A stretch of DNA of 64,000 nt, from the NCBI GenBank assembly GCA_002699585.1, contig PABP01000027.1, positions 1 through 64,000 of the forward strand, written 5' to 3'. Positions 23,113-32,282 of this stretch are shown here, piece after piece. The notes beneath the pieces were generated by a model that was given only the letters and a program-made list of their open reading frames with translations, was not told the origin of the DNA and made no database searches. Origin of the DNA: Anaerolineaceae bacterium. GTDB taxonomy: Bacteria > Chloroflexota > Anaerolineae > Aggregatilineales > Phototrophicaceae. Within the stretch, counting starts at the first letter, position 1. The number at the start of each line of letters is the position of its first letter. Position numbers and translations under genes: made by a program.

Positions 23113-24782
23113 TGCTCTCTCGTCAAACACGCCAAACCTATACCACGCTGCTGGATGCAGCCTGCTTGCAATCAGGCGATGCGCCTGTCGTGACCTTCGT
23201 CGCGACGGATGCTGAACCGATCCAATGGACTCGGCGCGACTTCGCTGGGCGCGTGCGTCACGCAGCAGGGCAGTTAGCCCAATTTGGCATCCAACCACGC
23301 GATCTGGTCATCATTGCCCACACGCAGCACCTGGAAAGCATGGTTTTGTTCTGGGCGGCGCTGTACCTGGGCGCGATTCCCTCCATGTTCCCGACCCTGA
23401 CTGAAAAACTCGACCCGGATATTTACGCGCGGAATTTATCCGAATTGGTGCGCCTGAGCGAGGTGAAGGCCGTTTTCGCGGCATCGGAATATGCTGATTT
23501 CCTGCGGGGTATGCTGGCCTGCTCGGTCTACAGTGACAGCGATTTGCTAGCTGCACCTTCGGTCGATGTGCAGCCGTATCAGGCGCAGCCGGAAGATGTG
23601 GCTTTTTTGCAACACAGCAGTGGCACGACTGGCTTGCAGAAAGGCGTGGCGCTGTCGCATGGGGCGGTACTCAATCAGTTGGCCAGTTACAGCGATGCCA
23701 TCCAGCTCAATGATCGTGATGTGATCGTGAGTTGGCTGCCGCTGTACCACGATATGGGCCTTATCGCCGGGTTTTTGCTGCCGCTGGTGCAGGGCGTTCC
23801 GCTGGTGCTGATGTCGCCCTTCGACTGGGTACGGCATCCTGCGCTGCTATTAAAAGCCTTCGCAGAGCATCGCGGTACGCTGTGTTGGTTGCCGAACTTC
23901 GCCTACAATCATCTGGCGAATCGGGTGCGCGAACGCGACAGCCTGGGTCTGGATTTGTCGAACATTCGCGCTATTATTAATTGCTCTGAACCCGTGCGTG
24001 ATGATAGTCATCAGCGGCTTGTGGAGCGTTTCGCTGATAACAGTCTGCGACCCGATATGTTGGCAGTCAGTTATGCGATGGCGGAGAATACATTTGCCGT
24101 CACGCAGACAGTTCCTGGCCATCAGCCGACTATAGATCGTGTGGATTTGGCGGCGTTGCAGCAACAAAAGCGGGCGATTCCCGTAGAAGCAGGTGTGCCA
24201 CAAGTGAGCTGTGGTCGGGTGATCGCTGGCTCGCAGGTGCGCGTCGTTGATGACGATATGCAGCCCTTGTCGGAGCGGCACGTCGGCCATATTCAGGTGC
24301 GCAGTGATTGCATGCTGACGGCCTACTACAAGCGCCCGGACTTGCAGCCTTTCAGTGTCGATGGCTGGTATCAGACGGGCGACCGCGGCTATCTGGCCGA
24401 AGGCGAATTGTACGTGATTGGTCGCACAAAAGACCTGATTATCAACGCGGGCAAGAACGTCTATCCGCAAGATGTGGAAGCGGTCATCAACGAGATTGAG
24501 GGCGTGCATGCGGGTCGAGCGGTGGCCTTTGGTGTGCCTGACGAGCGTGAAGGCACCGAGTTAATCGCTGTAGTAGCCGAAGTCGATAGCGATGATGCCG
24601 CCGAGCACAAGCGCATCAAGCGAGAGGTTCGCTCACAGGTGGGCCGTGCGACCGATGTGACCATCAGCTATGTGACGCTGGTCGAGCGCGGCTGGCTGAT
24701 TAAGACCAGCAGCGGCAAAATCGCTCGTGCTGCCAATCGTGATAAGTGGTTATCCCAGCAAACAGTACGTTCCGAGGGATAG
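23112..24782 (+). CDS. Fatty acyl-AMP ligase-like enzyme (DltA-like role)
   Basis: The 556-residue adenylate-forming enzyme has the ATP motif HSSGTTGLQKGVALSH near residue 168, SWLPLYHDMGLI near 207, YQTGDRGYLAEGEL, and the C-terminal GRTKDLIINAGKNVYPQDVE with the catalytic Lys region. SWLPLYHDMG and YPQD are typical of FAALs, which load acyl groups onto carrier proteins rather than CoA. The adjacent carrier gene (one-base overlap) supports that. It may activate a fatty or short-chain acid for the MBOAT; amino-acid specificity like DltA cannot be excluded. Confidence 0.8.
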   Translation: MLSRQTRQTYTTLLDAACLQSGDAPVVTFVATDAEPIQWTRRDFAGRVRHAAGQLAQFGIQPRDLVIIAHTQHLESMVLFWAALYLGAIPSMFPTLTEKLDPDIYARNLSELVRLSEVKAVFAASEYADFLRGMLACSVYSDSDLLAAPSVDVQPYQAQPEDVAFLQHSSGTTGLQKGVALSHGAVLNQLASYSDAIQLNDRDVIVSWLPLYHDMGLIAGFLLPLVQGVPLVLMSPFDWVRHPALLLKAFAEHRGTLCWLPNFAYNHLANRVRERDSLGLDLSNIRAIINCSEPVRDDSHQRLVERFADNSLRPDMLAVSYAMAENTFAVTQTVPGHQPTIDRVDLAALQQQKRAIPVEAGVPQVSCGRVIAGSQVRVVDDDMQPLSERHVGHIQVRSDCMLTAYYKRPDLQPFSVDGWYQTGDRGYLAEGELYVIGRTKDLIINAGKNVYPQDVEAVINEIEGVHAGRAVAFGVPDEREGTELIAVVAEVDSDDAAEHKRIKREVRSQVGRATDVTISYVTLVERGWLIKTSSGKIARAANRDKWLSQQTVRSEG

Positions 24783-24789
24783 TATTATC

Positions 24790-25719
24790 ATGCGCGTTTT
24801 CTCACTCATTTTTATCATGCTGATGCTAGCAGGCTGCAACCTGGGCGATTCGCCAAGTGTTGCCGCCAGCGCATCAACCCTGCCGACGCCTGTGTTCATC
24901 CGCGTGGACTATTCATTGACTGCTGTTGCTCAGGCCGCAACAGATGGGCCACCAGACAACCCGACCGATCTGCCACAAGACATGGTTGACCGGCTGCGAG
25001 CGATCTATGCTGATGGGCAATCCAAGGGCAAACGCGCCGGGGTATTTTCAAAAGTGGGGGATAGCATCACCGTTTCGCTCAATTTCCTGGCGCCGATTGG
25101 TTTCGGAGAGGTGAGCCTGGGGCAGTTTGCGTATTTGCAGCCGACCATCGACTATTTCAGTCAGGCGATGGCCCGTGAGGGTAACGCCTTCGCTAATCCG
25201 TCGCTGGCTGCTGGGAGCGGGTGGGCCGCCTGGGGCGTGCTGGATCCGCAGATGGCTGATGCCACCTGGTGCGCCGCGGGAGAATCGCCTTTAGCTTGTG
25301 AATATCGCGTGGTTAAGCCGACCATCGCGCTGATTATGTTCGGGACCAATGACAGCGGCTACCGGACTACGGGACAGTTCCGCAGCGATATGGAACGCAT
25401 TGTGCAGTACAGCATCGACGAGGGCATCATCCCCATTTTGAGCACGATCCCCAACCGCCCGGAGATGCCAGCGACGATTGATCGGTTCAATCAGGTGATT
25501 GGCGAGATTGCCGCCAGCCAGAATTTGCCCGTATGGGATTATCACGCCGCGCTCCGTGATCTGCCTAACAGCGGCCTGACCTTCGACAACCTACACCCAT
25601 CATCACCGCCGAATGCGCCCGATACGTCCGCAGACTTCGAACGGTTAACATTTGGCTACAACGTCCGCAACCTGACGGCCCTGCAAATGCTCGATGTGAT
25701 TCTGCGGGTGGTGGAGTAG
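24790..25719 (+). CDS. SGNH-hydrolase-like lipoprotein
   Basis: The 309-residue protein has a signal peptide with lipobox MLAGC. The SGNH blocks are KVGDS (about residue 88), IALIMFGTNDSG and FDNLHPS. WCAAGESPLACEYR is a conserved pair of cysteines shared with the paralogues at 11531 and 51395. The ATG at 24790 was chosen because the signal peptide begins there, seven bases after the ligase stop. It is the last gene of the acylation cluster and may remove or transfer the acyl group outside the cell. Confidence 0.75.
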   Translation: MRVFSLIFIMLMLAGCNLGDSPSVAASASTLPTPVFIRVDYSLTAVAQAATDGPPDNPTDLPQDMVDRLRAIYADGQSKGKRAGVFSKVGDSITVSLNFLAPIGFGEVSLGQFAYLQPTIDYFSQAMAREGNAFANPSLAAGSGWAAWGVLDPQMADATWCAAGESPLACEYRVVKPTIALIMFGTNDSGYRTTGQFRSDMERIVQYSIDEGIIPILSTIPNRPEMPATIDRFNQVIGEIAASQNLPVWDYHAALRDLPNSGLTFDNLHPSSPPNAPDTSADFERLTFGYNVRNLTALQMLDVILRVVE

Positions 25720-25739
25720 GCAGAGATTGGTAGAAGGAA

Positions 25740-26105
25740 ATGCCTTATTTCGTCATGCTCAAAGATGGGGCAGACTATGAAATCAATCTAGTCGAATTTG
25801 CGGTCCAATTAAAACAACGCTGGCCAATGATTGAATTTAGACAGTCATTGCCTGGTGAAACAGTCATTTTGGAGTGGACCATCCGAAACGAGGTAGTCTG
25901 TCTTGATGGTCAGTTACAGGACAGACACGGAACACTGGTTCTCGATGAATACCCGGCTGCTATTGCTGAGTTCGCTGTGTGGTATAGAAACTTTATTCCA
26001 GATCAATATAGGCTGTTTGTCTACCATGATAGTGATGCAGAGCTTGAAGTCGAAATCAGAAATGATTCCAGACCAGAAGAAATCATAAGAGGATTGTCAG
26101 GCTAA
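25740..26105 (+). CDS. Hypothetical protein
   Basis: The 121-residue acidic soluble protein (FRQSLPGETVILEWTIRN, YDSDAELEVEIRN-like end) has mixed alpha/beta composition and no recognisable motif. AAGGA lies immediately before the ATG, which is tight; an in-frame ATG at 25755 would have better spacing. It is 20 bp downstream of the SGNH lipoprotein, and its stop overlaps the convergent XisI gene by 4 bp. AT content is above that of its upstream neighbour. Confidence 0.5.
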   Translation: MPYFVMLKDGADYEINLVEFAVQLKQRWPMIEFRQSLPGETVILEWTIRNEVVCLDGQLQDRHGTLVLDEYPAAIAEFAVWYRNFIPDQYRLFVYHDSDAELEVEIRNDSRPEEIIRGLSG

Positions 26106-26404
26106 ATGGGTACAGCCTCACCTTGATATGCTCGAATGATCTGATTCTCTGTGACGCCACGCGCAATAAGGGCATCGGCCAGTTCTTTATTATTGTGGTC
26201 CAACTCAATGACGATCTGGTTGCCGACGATCCGTGTAATTAGGACCGTGCTGACCATCCGCTTGCCTTTGATATTGGCAATGTCCACCACAGTATAGAGT
26301 TGCTCAGCTTCGTTCTCTGTTAGGTAGCTGAATGCATTCAGACCCTCGCCCGTGTAGGCTTGTAGTTCTTGTAGCAGAATTTGTTTTAAGGTTGTGGCAT
26401 CCAT
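26102..26404 (-). CDS. xisI: XisI-family protein
   Basis: The 100-residue protein matches XisI (fdxN element excision controlling factor): VSTVLITRIVGNQIVIELD followed by ADALIARGVTENQIIRAY. It was described in Anabaena heterocysts with XisH and XisF, but pairs without the fdxN element are widespread in cyanobacteria and Chloroflexota. The start overlaps the XisH end by 19 bp, the usual coupled arrangement. No recombinase partner is nearby. Confidence 0.85.
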   Translation of the reverse strand: MDATTLKQILLQELQAYTGEGLNAFSYLTENEAEQLYTVVDIANIKGKRMVSTVLITRIVGNQIVIELDHNNKELADALIARGVTENQIIRAYQGEAVPI

Positions 26405-26805
26405 TGCAGAATTGCCTCCTGAACGGGATCGTAAATCATTAGCGGGAGTGCATGTTGCTGCATGATTTGCTGTCCCAAAATGTGCGAAAAAATGCCCTGA
26501 TAGGCTGTAACAGGCACGGCTACATAAAGTGGAACGTCTATTTCAAGATAATCTAATGCGGCTCGATAGACAAGATATTGCCCCAATAGTTCCATCAACT
26601 GGTGGACGGGTGAGCGATCCAGCGCTTTAACCTCAATTAACACGATCTTGCCATTGTGCGACTGTGCCTGAATATCAATATAGAGACGTCGATGGGATTC
26701 AGATGAGTCGCCAATGGATATGTAATTCTGTTCAGCGAGTATGGTCCATCCTGACTGTTTTAGGCAGTGGACAACAATATCATGGTCTATGTCTTTAGCT
26801 GGCAT
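26386..26805 (-). CDS. xisH: XisH-family protein with PD-(D/E)XK-like core
   Basis: The 139-residue protein starts MPAKDIDHDIVVHCLKQSGW, which fits the XisH pattern and is why the ATG at 26805 was chosen over a longer reading. The segment YIDIQAQ then GKIVLIEVKALDR has the D...E-x-K of the PD-(D/E)XK nuclease fold. XisH is needed for a site-specific excision in heterocysts, but its use outside that setting is unknown. Confidence 0.82.
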   Translation of the reverse strand: MPAKDIDHDIVVHCLKQSGWTILAEQNYISIGDSSESHRRLYIDIQAQSHNGKIVLIEVKALDRSPVHQLMELLGQYLVYRAALDYLEIDVPLYVAVPVTAYQGIFSHILGQQIMQQHALPLMIYDPVQEAILQWMPQP

Positions 26806-26977
26806 TGATTCAACACGTTCTTTGTTGTGTCTAATCATCCTATTATATTATATTTTGCTGACAGCAACTTCGTAATGCATTCCTCAATAGACGCTGCAAC
26901 GGAAACCCTGTAATCTCGTAAAGGCACATGAACCCAAACAAGCCAATTGTCTAAGCAAGCGAATAGAGGGAATAGCG

Positions 26978-28411
26978 ATGCGTTTCATTCGGTACGCGCT
27001 CTTGACGGCGCTCATCTTACTCACCAGCAGCCTGCTGATTTTTGCGCATGGTGATGAACCCCATGATGAACCCGAACCAGCGGCCTCGGTGACGGTGGAT
27101 TTTGTGCCGACGTACTATGGCGACGTCAAGCCGATCCTTAGCGAGAACTGCATCGGCTGTCATACACCGGGGCAGATCGCGGGTGACATAGACCTGACGG
27201 ATGACTTTGTGGTGCAGAGCAGCGCCGATGATTTAGCTTACCTGACCAGCATTCGCTATATGCCGCCCTGGATGCCTTCGCAGGATTCCCTGCCGATGCA
27301 GCATGATCGCAGCCTGAGCGAGTACGACATCGCAGTCATCGCGGCCTGGATGGAAGCAGGCGCACCTTCTGGCGAAGCAGGCGACTATGTGGAGCCGGAA
27401 GCCCACTACAATTTGGCAGAGGTCCGCGCCGACCAGATTTTGCAGCTCGATGAAGGCTATATGCCAGAAGAAGGCGTCGATGATGATTATCGCTGCTTCG
27501 CCTTTACGCCAGATGTCGATGTGCCGGTTTTCCTGACCGGGTATGACTTCCTGCCGGATGTGGCCGCCCAGGTGCATCATGGCATCGTCTATCTGGTTGA
27601 TGACTCTGCGTTGGCCGATATTACGCGCAACGATGGGGCCGATGGTCGCCCAGGTTGGTCGTGCTATACGGGTACGGGCGTCAATAGCAGCCGCGAGGAG
27701 TTCGTTGGCACCTGGGCACCGGGCACGCTGCCGACACTGTTCCCGGCAGGCACGGGCTACAAAGTCCTGCCGGATGACATCTTCATCGTGCAGATTCACT
27801 ATAATTTGCTGCAAGGCCGCCAAGCAGACCGCACGGCGGTTCATATGCAGTATGAAGCGGGCGACAGCGACCTGCTCAAATTAGCAACCTTCGAGCTGCA
27901 AGGCCCGGTTGAGATTCCGTGCCCGACGGGCGTCGAGGGGGAGCAGTGCGAACGCGAGTGGGCCATCCAGCGGGCAACCGAGCTGTACGGCGAAAATTGG
28001 ATCAACTTCCGCCCAGATCATTTACTCAACGAGTGTGGCCAGACCATTACAGACTATGCTGATAACGTCGGTGAAGACGCCACTACCCACTGCGATTATG
28101 ATATTCCCTTGCCACTGACCGTGCTGGGCGCGTTTGGGCATCTGCATGAACTGGGCAAGAGCTTCCAACTGGAACTCAACCCGGATACGGATGACGCGCT
28201 CATGGTGCTGGATATTCCCGCCTGGGACTTCCACTGGCAGGATCGTTACCAATTCCAGGAGCCGCTGCAAGTGACCTTCGGTGATGTCCTGCGTATGACC
28301 TGTAATTGGGACAATACCCTCTCGGACGATCCGCGCTATGTGGTGTGGGGCGAGGGCACCCGTGACGAGATGTGTTTCGCCACGCTGATGGTCATCGACC
28401 CGCGTCCTTAA
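26978..28411 (+). CDS. Exported c-type haem and copper monooxygenase-fold protein
   Basis: The 477-residue protein has a signal peptide (residues 1-24), then a CIGCH haem-c motif at 58-62 with MPPWMPSQDS as a likely distal Met region. The rest resembles copper type II ascorbate-dependent monooxygenases: VHHGIVYL (about 197), QIHYNL, FGHLHELGKSF and the Met in RDEMCFATLMV, which are the two copper sites. Such fusions occur in environmental bacteria; the substrate is unknown. A terminator follows. Confidence 0.75.
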   Translation: MRFIRYALLTALILLTSSLLIFAHGDEPHDEPEPAASVTVDFVPTYYGDVKPILSENCIGCHTPGQIAGDIDLTDDFVVQSSADDLAYLTSIRYMPPWMPSQDSLPMQHDRSLSEYDIAVIAAWMEAGAPSGEAGDYVEPEAHYNLAEVRADQILQLDEGYMPEEGVDDDYRCFAFTPDVDVPVFLTGYDFLPDVAAQVHHGIVYLVDDSALADITRNDGADGRPGWSCYTGTGVNSSREEFVGTWAPGTLPTLFPAGTGYKVLPDDIFIVQIHYNLLQGRQADRTAVHMQYEAGDSDLLKLATFELQGPVEIPCPTGVEGEQCEREWAIQRATELYGENWINFRPDHLLNECGQTITDYADNVGEDATTHCDYDIPLPLTVLGAFGHLHELGKSFQLELNPDTDDALMVLDIPAWDFHWQDRYQFQEPLQVTFGDVLRMTCNWDNTLSDDPRYVVWGEGTRDEMCFATLMVIDPRP

Positions 28412-28434
28412 AATGGATTCGCAAAGCAAAAATG

Positions 28435-28459
28435 GCCCCATCGCTGCGTGGGGCTTTTT
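28435..28459 (+). terminator. Rho-independent terminator
   Basis: GCCCCA and TGGGGC form a stem around an eight-base loop, followed by TTTTTG. It lies 24 bp after the monooxygenase-like gene. Confidence 0.8.
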
Positions 28460-28588
28460 GATTGGGGCAGCATTCATAGCGCATTGTTACCAGTGGAACT
28501 AGGCATTTTTATGGGCAGGTGGCTATAATCCCCAGCTAGATTGGCCTCTTCACGCGGCAGCCTGCGCCGCATCCCAAATGGAGTTTCC

Positions 28589-29776
28589 ATGTTCAGTCGT
28601 TTACTCCAACGCAAGCATCTGCCGCTGCTGGGTTTGCTGCTTGCACAGCTTTTGATGGGCATCATGCTCGCGCCCAGGAATAATTTCTTCCAGATTTACT
28701 TAAACGAGGTTATCAACTTTCCCATTCGGGAAGTATCGCAGGTATTAGCGCTGGGGCAGGTGATTACCATGTTCTCGGCGATTGTGGCTGGCAGCTTGGG
28801 TGACCGCTGGGGCCATAAATGGGTGTTATTCCTGGGAATGATCGCTCTGGGCCTCAGCAACTTCATCTTTGAAGCCGAGATTCCCTGGATAGTGATTGCG
28901 CTGTGGGGTGTCGGCAGCTTTGGTATGGGGTTAATCGCTGTCGGTGGCCAGGGCTACCTGACGATGGCGGCGGGTGCAGGCGTGCTGGGGGTTGCCTCGG
29001 CGCTGTATAACTGGGGCTTTACCGCCGGGGGCGCGGTCGGCACGCCGACTTCGACGCTGGTATTGGGTGAAGATAATTATGGGCTGTTGGGGCTGGTGCT
29101 AGCTGGGTTTACGCTGCTGCCTATCGTGGTGGCCAGCGTGCTGCCGCAATTGCAACCCAAGGATGATCGCAAGCGCAAAAGGGGAGAACCATCTACTGGC
29201 TATGGCGTTTTCCTGCGCAAGCGCATTTTCATCCTGGCTATGCTGCGCTTTTTGCCGACTTGCTATTATGGCATCACCTCACTGTTCCCGATCTTAATCA
29301 AGCAGCAAAGTGGTGACAATAACGCGGTTGCCTGGTTCGTGACGGTGTATTCCATCAGTGCTTCGCTGGCGCAATTGGTCGCTGGACGGGCATCGGACCG
29401 CTATGGGGTGCGCCTGCCGACGCAAATTGCTTTTGGCATCATTCTGGTCGCGATTGTGGGCACGATCTTGACTGTGCCCTCAATCTGGGGCCTATACATA
29501 TTCGGTACGCTCGGTATCAGTGCGGCCTGGGCCTTATCGACCTTGCTTCCCGGTATGGTCACGACGGCTGCTGAGCCGGAGATTCATGGGCGCGTATTCG
29601 GCGGACTGCATGTCATGTGGACCATCGCCATGATGCTGGGCACGCTGCTGGCTGGCGAACTCCTGGGCCTGGATATGCGGCTGCCATTCATAGTGGTCGG
29701 CGTACTGAACGTTGTCGCCTTTGGCCTAACTTTCCCCTTCTTTCGCTCCACTAACCCCGAGGTCGCTCCGGCTTGA
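28589..29776 (+). CDS. Major facilitator superfamily transporter
   Basis: The 395-residue product has about twelve membrane helices and MFS hallmarks: GSLGDRWGHKWVLFLG between helices 2 and 3, and AGRASDRYGVRLPTQ in the second half. The ATG at 28589 has GGAG upstream; a TTG 48 bases earlier is less likely. Substrate class is not clear from sequence. Its last 51 bp overlap the convergent membrane-protein gene. Confidence 0.83.
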   Translation: MFSRLLQRKHLPLLGLLLAQLLMGIMLAPRNNFFQIYLNEVINFPIREVSQVLALGQVITMFSAIVAGSLGDRWGHKWVLFLGMIALGLSNFIFEAEIPWIVIALWGVGSFGMGLIAVGGQGYLTMAAGAGVLGVASALYNWGFTAGGAVGTPTSTLVLGEDNYGLLGLVLAGFTLLPIVVASVLPQLQPKDDRKRKRGEPSTGYGVFLRKRIFILAMLRFLPTCYYGITSLFPILIKQQSGDNNAVAWFVTVYSISASLAQLVAGRASDRYGVRLPTQIAFGIILVAIVGTILTVPSIWGLYIFGTLGISAAWALSTLLPGMVTTAAEPEIHGRVFGGLHVMWTIAMMLGTLLAGELLGLDMRLPFIVVGVLNVVAFGLTFPFFRSTNPEVAPA

Positions 29777-30772
29777 TGACATCCACAAGGCGGAGAGGAT
29801 GTAGAGTATGATCCAGAAGGACGTGATGGGAATAAACGTTTGTAGAACGCCCGTTAGTATGGTCAGGATATAGTGGACGAAGGTAATCGACCAGGACGGC
29901 ACAAAGGCGAGCGCTGCAATGACGCTCTGAGTACTGGTATAGGGCGAAATCAGCATACTGGATGAGAGCAGTAGCGCATAACTTTGATCGCGTTTCCAGG
30001 GTTTGTTTAGCCGCCGCATGAGCAAATAAAACCCACCCATAACGAGGGCCACAGCGGGTAAGGCGACCAGCATCCCAAACTGGCCTGACATAGAAACGTT
30101 GTTCATTCCCCAGAACTTCTGGTTTTGGAGGGACGGATGCAGGATGTTATCCAGCCATTGCAGCAGCAGGGGGGGCGACCCTATGAGCGCAGCAGGCAGG
30201 ATAATAACCGCGCACACGGCGATAGCCCGAAGAAGTGTTTTCCAGTTTGTGCGGTCCTGCCAGAGCAGATACAGGATGACCAGCCATGTACCCTGGGGCT
30301 TGATCATCATGATAGCCAGGGCGATCCCCATACCGACCCATGACCATCTTTTACTCTTTTGAGAAACTTCCCACAGCAGGATGGGGAAGGTGATCACCAG
30401 CAAGTCGAGATTGCTGAACAGCAAGGTATAGATGAAAAGAGGGTTGGCCACGATGGACAAAAATCTACCGAGATTCCACCCGCGTAAGTAAGACATCCAC
30501 GCGATCACCACCACGGCCATCATACGGGCGCCTTCTGCCGTCATTAGGCTGTAGGGCCATAACAACACCAGCGACCAGGGCGGGTACACGTAATCTTCAT
30601 TCTCGTAGATGCTCAGACCATCGGTGAGGTTGGTTGTATTCAGCTCCCAATCATTCGGATTCACAATATCGGGCGTGAATATGACGCCGAAGGCAATGAC
30701 AATAACAAGACCCCAGGCGCGTACGTCGGACATGGATCGGGAGAATAGCTCAGAGAAGGCGGTCCATTTCAT
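29726..30772 (-). CDS. Polytopic membrane protein, GT87/DUF2029-like
   Basis: The 348-residue protein has nine or ten hydrophobic helices with a conserved early YENEDYVYPPWSLVLLWPY loop and LLFSNLDLLVITFPILLWE. That YPP(W) loop is typical of DUF2029/GT87 glycosyltransferases, which use polyprenyl-phosphate sugars to build envelope glycans. The ATG at 30772 has AAGGA 11 bases upstream; a TTG at 30805 would add 11 residues. It ends inside the convergent MFS gene. The donor and acceptor are unknown. Confidence 0.65.
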   Translation of the reverse strand: MKWTAFSELFSRSMSDVRAWGLVIVIAFGVIFTPDIVNPNDWELNTTNLTDGLSIYENEDYVYPPWSLVLLWPYSLMTAEGARMMAVVVIAWMSYLRGWNLGRFLSIVANPLFIYTLLFSNLDLLVITFPILLWEVSQKSKRWSWVGMGIALAIMMIKPQGTWLVILYLLWQDRTNWKTLLRAIAVCAVIILPAALIGSPPLLLQWLDNILHPSLQNQKFWGMNNVSMSGQFGMLVALPAVALVMGGFYLLMRRLNKPWKRDQSYALLLSSSMLISPYTSTQSVIAALAFVPSWSITFVHYILTILTGVLQTFIPITSFWIILYILSALWMSSSRSDLGVSGAKEGES

Positions 30773-30972
30773 GCAGGTGAATGTCCTTCGAATGGTTTTT
30801 AGCAATAAGTAAATTATATTTCTGTTTGGGTTTGTGTGTGTTAAGTTATGCCGATATAGTAAATTTGTGGTATAGGGTCGTTATAGACCTTAGCATCCCC
30901 CTAAAATCTACCGAGAAATCACCAATCCCTGGTATGCTGAATAGATAAATGACCATATAGAAAGTTAGCAGT

Positions 30973-32085
30973 ATGTCCTCAGTGCCGGGATGGATCCGAC
31001 GAGCGGCCTATAAACTCGATAATACGTTTGACCGCATTACGGATCAGCTACATCGGCTGAGTGGCGACAATTCGCGTATTCATATCACGCCGTATATGGG
31101 CTATGGCACGCGTGAAAAGGTCCACCTGCGCGGGCGGGCGTTCCGACGCTACAACGTACCCTTTGCTACGGAAACAGACAGTCGTTGGATGAACCTGCGT
31201 AACCTGGTGCGGCGCTTCGTCACGCATGAATTTAGCTATGCCCCGGTACGGATCGACTTCGCTGGCGAGAGCTACGAGACGATGACCAATGATGATGGTT
31301 ACTTCAACCTGATAATTGAGCCGCCTGAAACCAGCGACACCTTTATAGAGGCAACCTATACGCTGCAAGTAGCCGCGGCGGATAATCGGCATACGGCACC
31401 GGTGCTGATCGTGCCGGATAAGGCCAGATTCGCGGTCATCAGCGATATTGACGACACCGTGCTGCAAACCGATGTCATCAAACTGTGGCGAATGATTCGA
31501 AATACGCTGTTCCACAATGCCCTGACGCGCATGCCGCTACCAGGGGTGGCAGCCTTCTATCGGGCGCTGCAACGTGGCACGGCTGAGGATGGCTTCAACC
31601 CAGTCTATTACGTCAGCAATGGTGTGTGGAATATGCAAGACCTGCTGACGCATTTCTTCCAGATACGCGGCATTCCACGGGGACCGTTGTTCCTGCGCGA
31701 TGCTGGCATTACCGAAGATATTTTTGGGGTGGATGAAGAACACAAGATTAACTCTATTCGTCACTTGATGGCGTTGCATCCCCATCTGCCTTTCATATTG
31801 ATTGGCGACAGCGGCGAAAAAGACGCCATGATCTATGCAGAAGCCGTGCGTGAGTTCCCAGGTCGCATTCCGGTGGTGTATATTCGCGATGTCGACCCGG
31901 AGGGGCAGGGCAGCAAGCGCGATTTCAGAGTGTTGGCGCTGGTTGATGAATTCAAGCAGTACGGCACAGATTTGCTGCTGATTTCCGATACGGTCGTCGC
32001 GGCTGAGGATGCCATCGCGCGTGGTTATTTACCCCCAGAAGCGCTGCCCGGTATCATCAAAGATACCCAACGCGATATGTCCTGA
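30973..32085 (+). CDS. App1-like HAD phosphatase (DUF2183)
   Basis: The 370-residue protein has an N-terminal beta-rich domain (about residues 30-140) and a HAD-type catalytic domain with VISDIDDTVLQTDVIK (DxDxT, about 159), VYYVSNGVWNMQ, and FILIGDSGEKDAMIY (about 275). This matches the APP1/DUF2183 family, whose yeast member is a phosphatidate phosphatase. It is probably cytoplasmic or membrane-associated and acts on lipid phosphate. It is a single gene. Confidence 0.8.
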   Translation: MSSVPGWIRRAAYKLDNTFDRITDQLHRLSGDNSRIHITPYMGYGTREKVHLRGRAFRRYNVPFATETDSRWMNLRNLVRRFVTHEFSYAPVRIDFAGESYETMTNDDGYFNLIIEPPETSDTFIEATYTLQVAAADNRHTAPVLIVPDKARFAVISDIDDTVLQTDVIKLWRMIRNTLFHNALTRMPLPGVAAFYRALQRGTAEDGFNPVYYVSNGVWNMQDLLTHFFQIRGIPRGPLFLRDAGITEDIFGVDEEHKINSIRHLMALHPHLPFILIGDSGEKDAMIYAEAVREFPGRIPVVYIRDVDPEGQGSKRDFRVLALVDEFKQYGTDLLLISDTVVAAEDAIARGYLPPEALPGIIKDTQRDMS

Positions 32086-32158
32086 TTCTATGTTCTGAAC
32101 CCTTTTGACCTCTATCTGGTTTTTCTGAAGTGCTTATGGCACAATTGAACTCCCTGCT

Positions 32159-32183
32159 GCCGATATACGTAGTGTATATCGGC
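32159..32183. promoter_or_regulatory. 25-bp palindrome upstream of the ABC exporter
   Basis: GCCGATATAC and GTATATCGGC form perfect 10-bp arms around GTAGT. It lies about 100 bp before the ABC gene, upstream of a TATAAT hexamer (32235-32240). It has no T-run, so an operator is likelier than a terminator for the preceding gene. Confidence 0.5.
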
Positions 32184-32234
32184 TAGAGGCGTTGGTGTGG
32201 TCAATCGGTGGTTTACGCATGGCCGCAATTGGCA

Positions 32235-32240
32235 TATAAT
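32235..32240 (+). promoter_or_regulatory. Candidate -10 box for the ABC exporter operon
   Basis: A consensus TATAAT lies about 45 bases before the start of the first ABC gene. The -35 region (GGTTTACG, around 32210) is only a partial match. Confidence 0.4.
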
Positions 32241-32282
32241 AGCATCGAACAAACATTCTAATCAATCTATCGTGGAGTGGCT

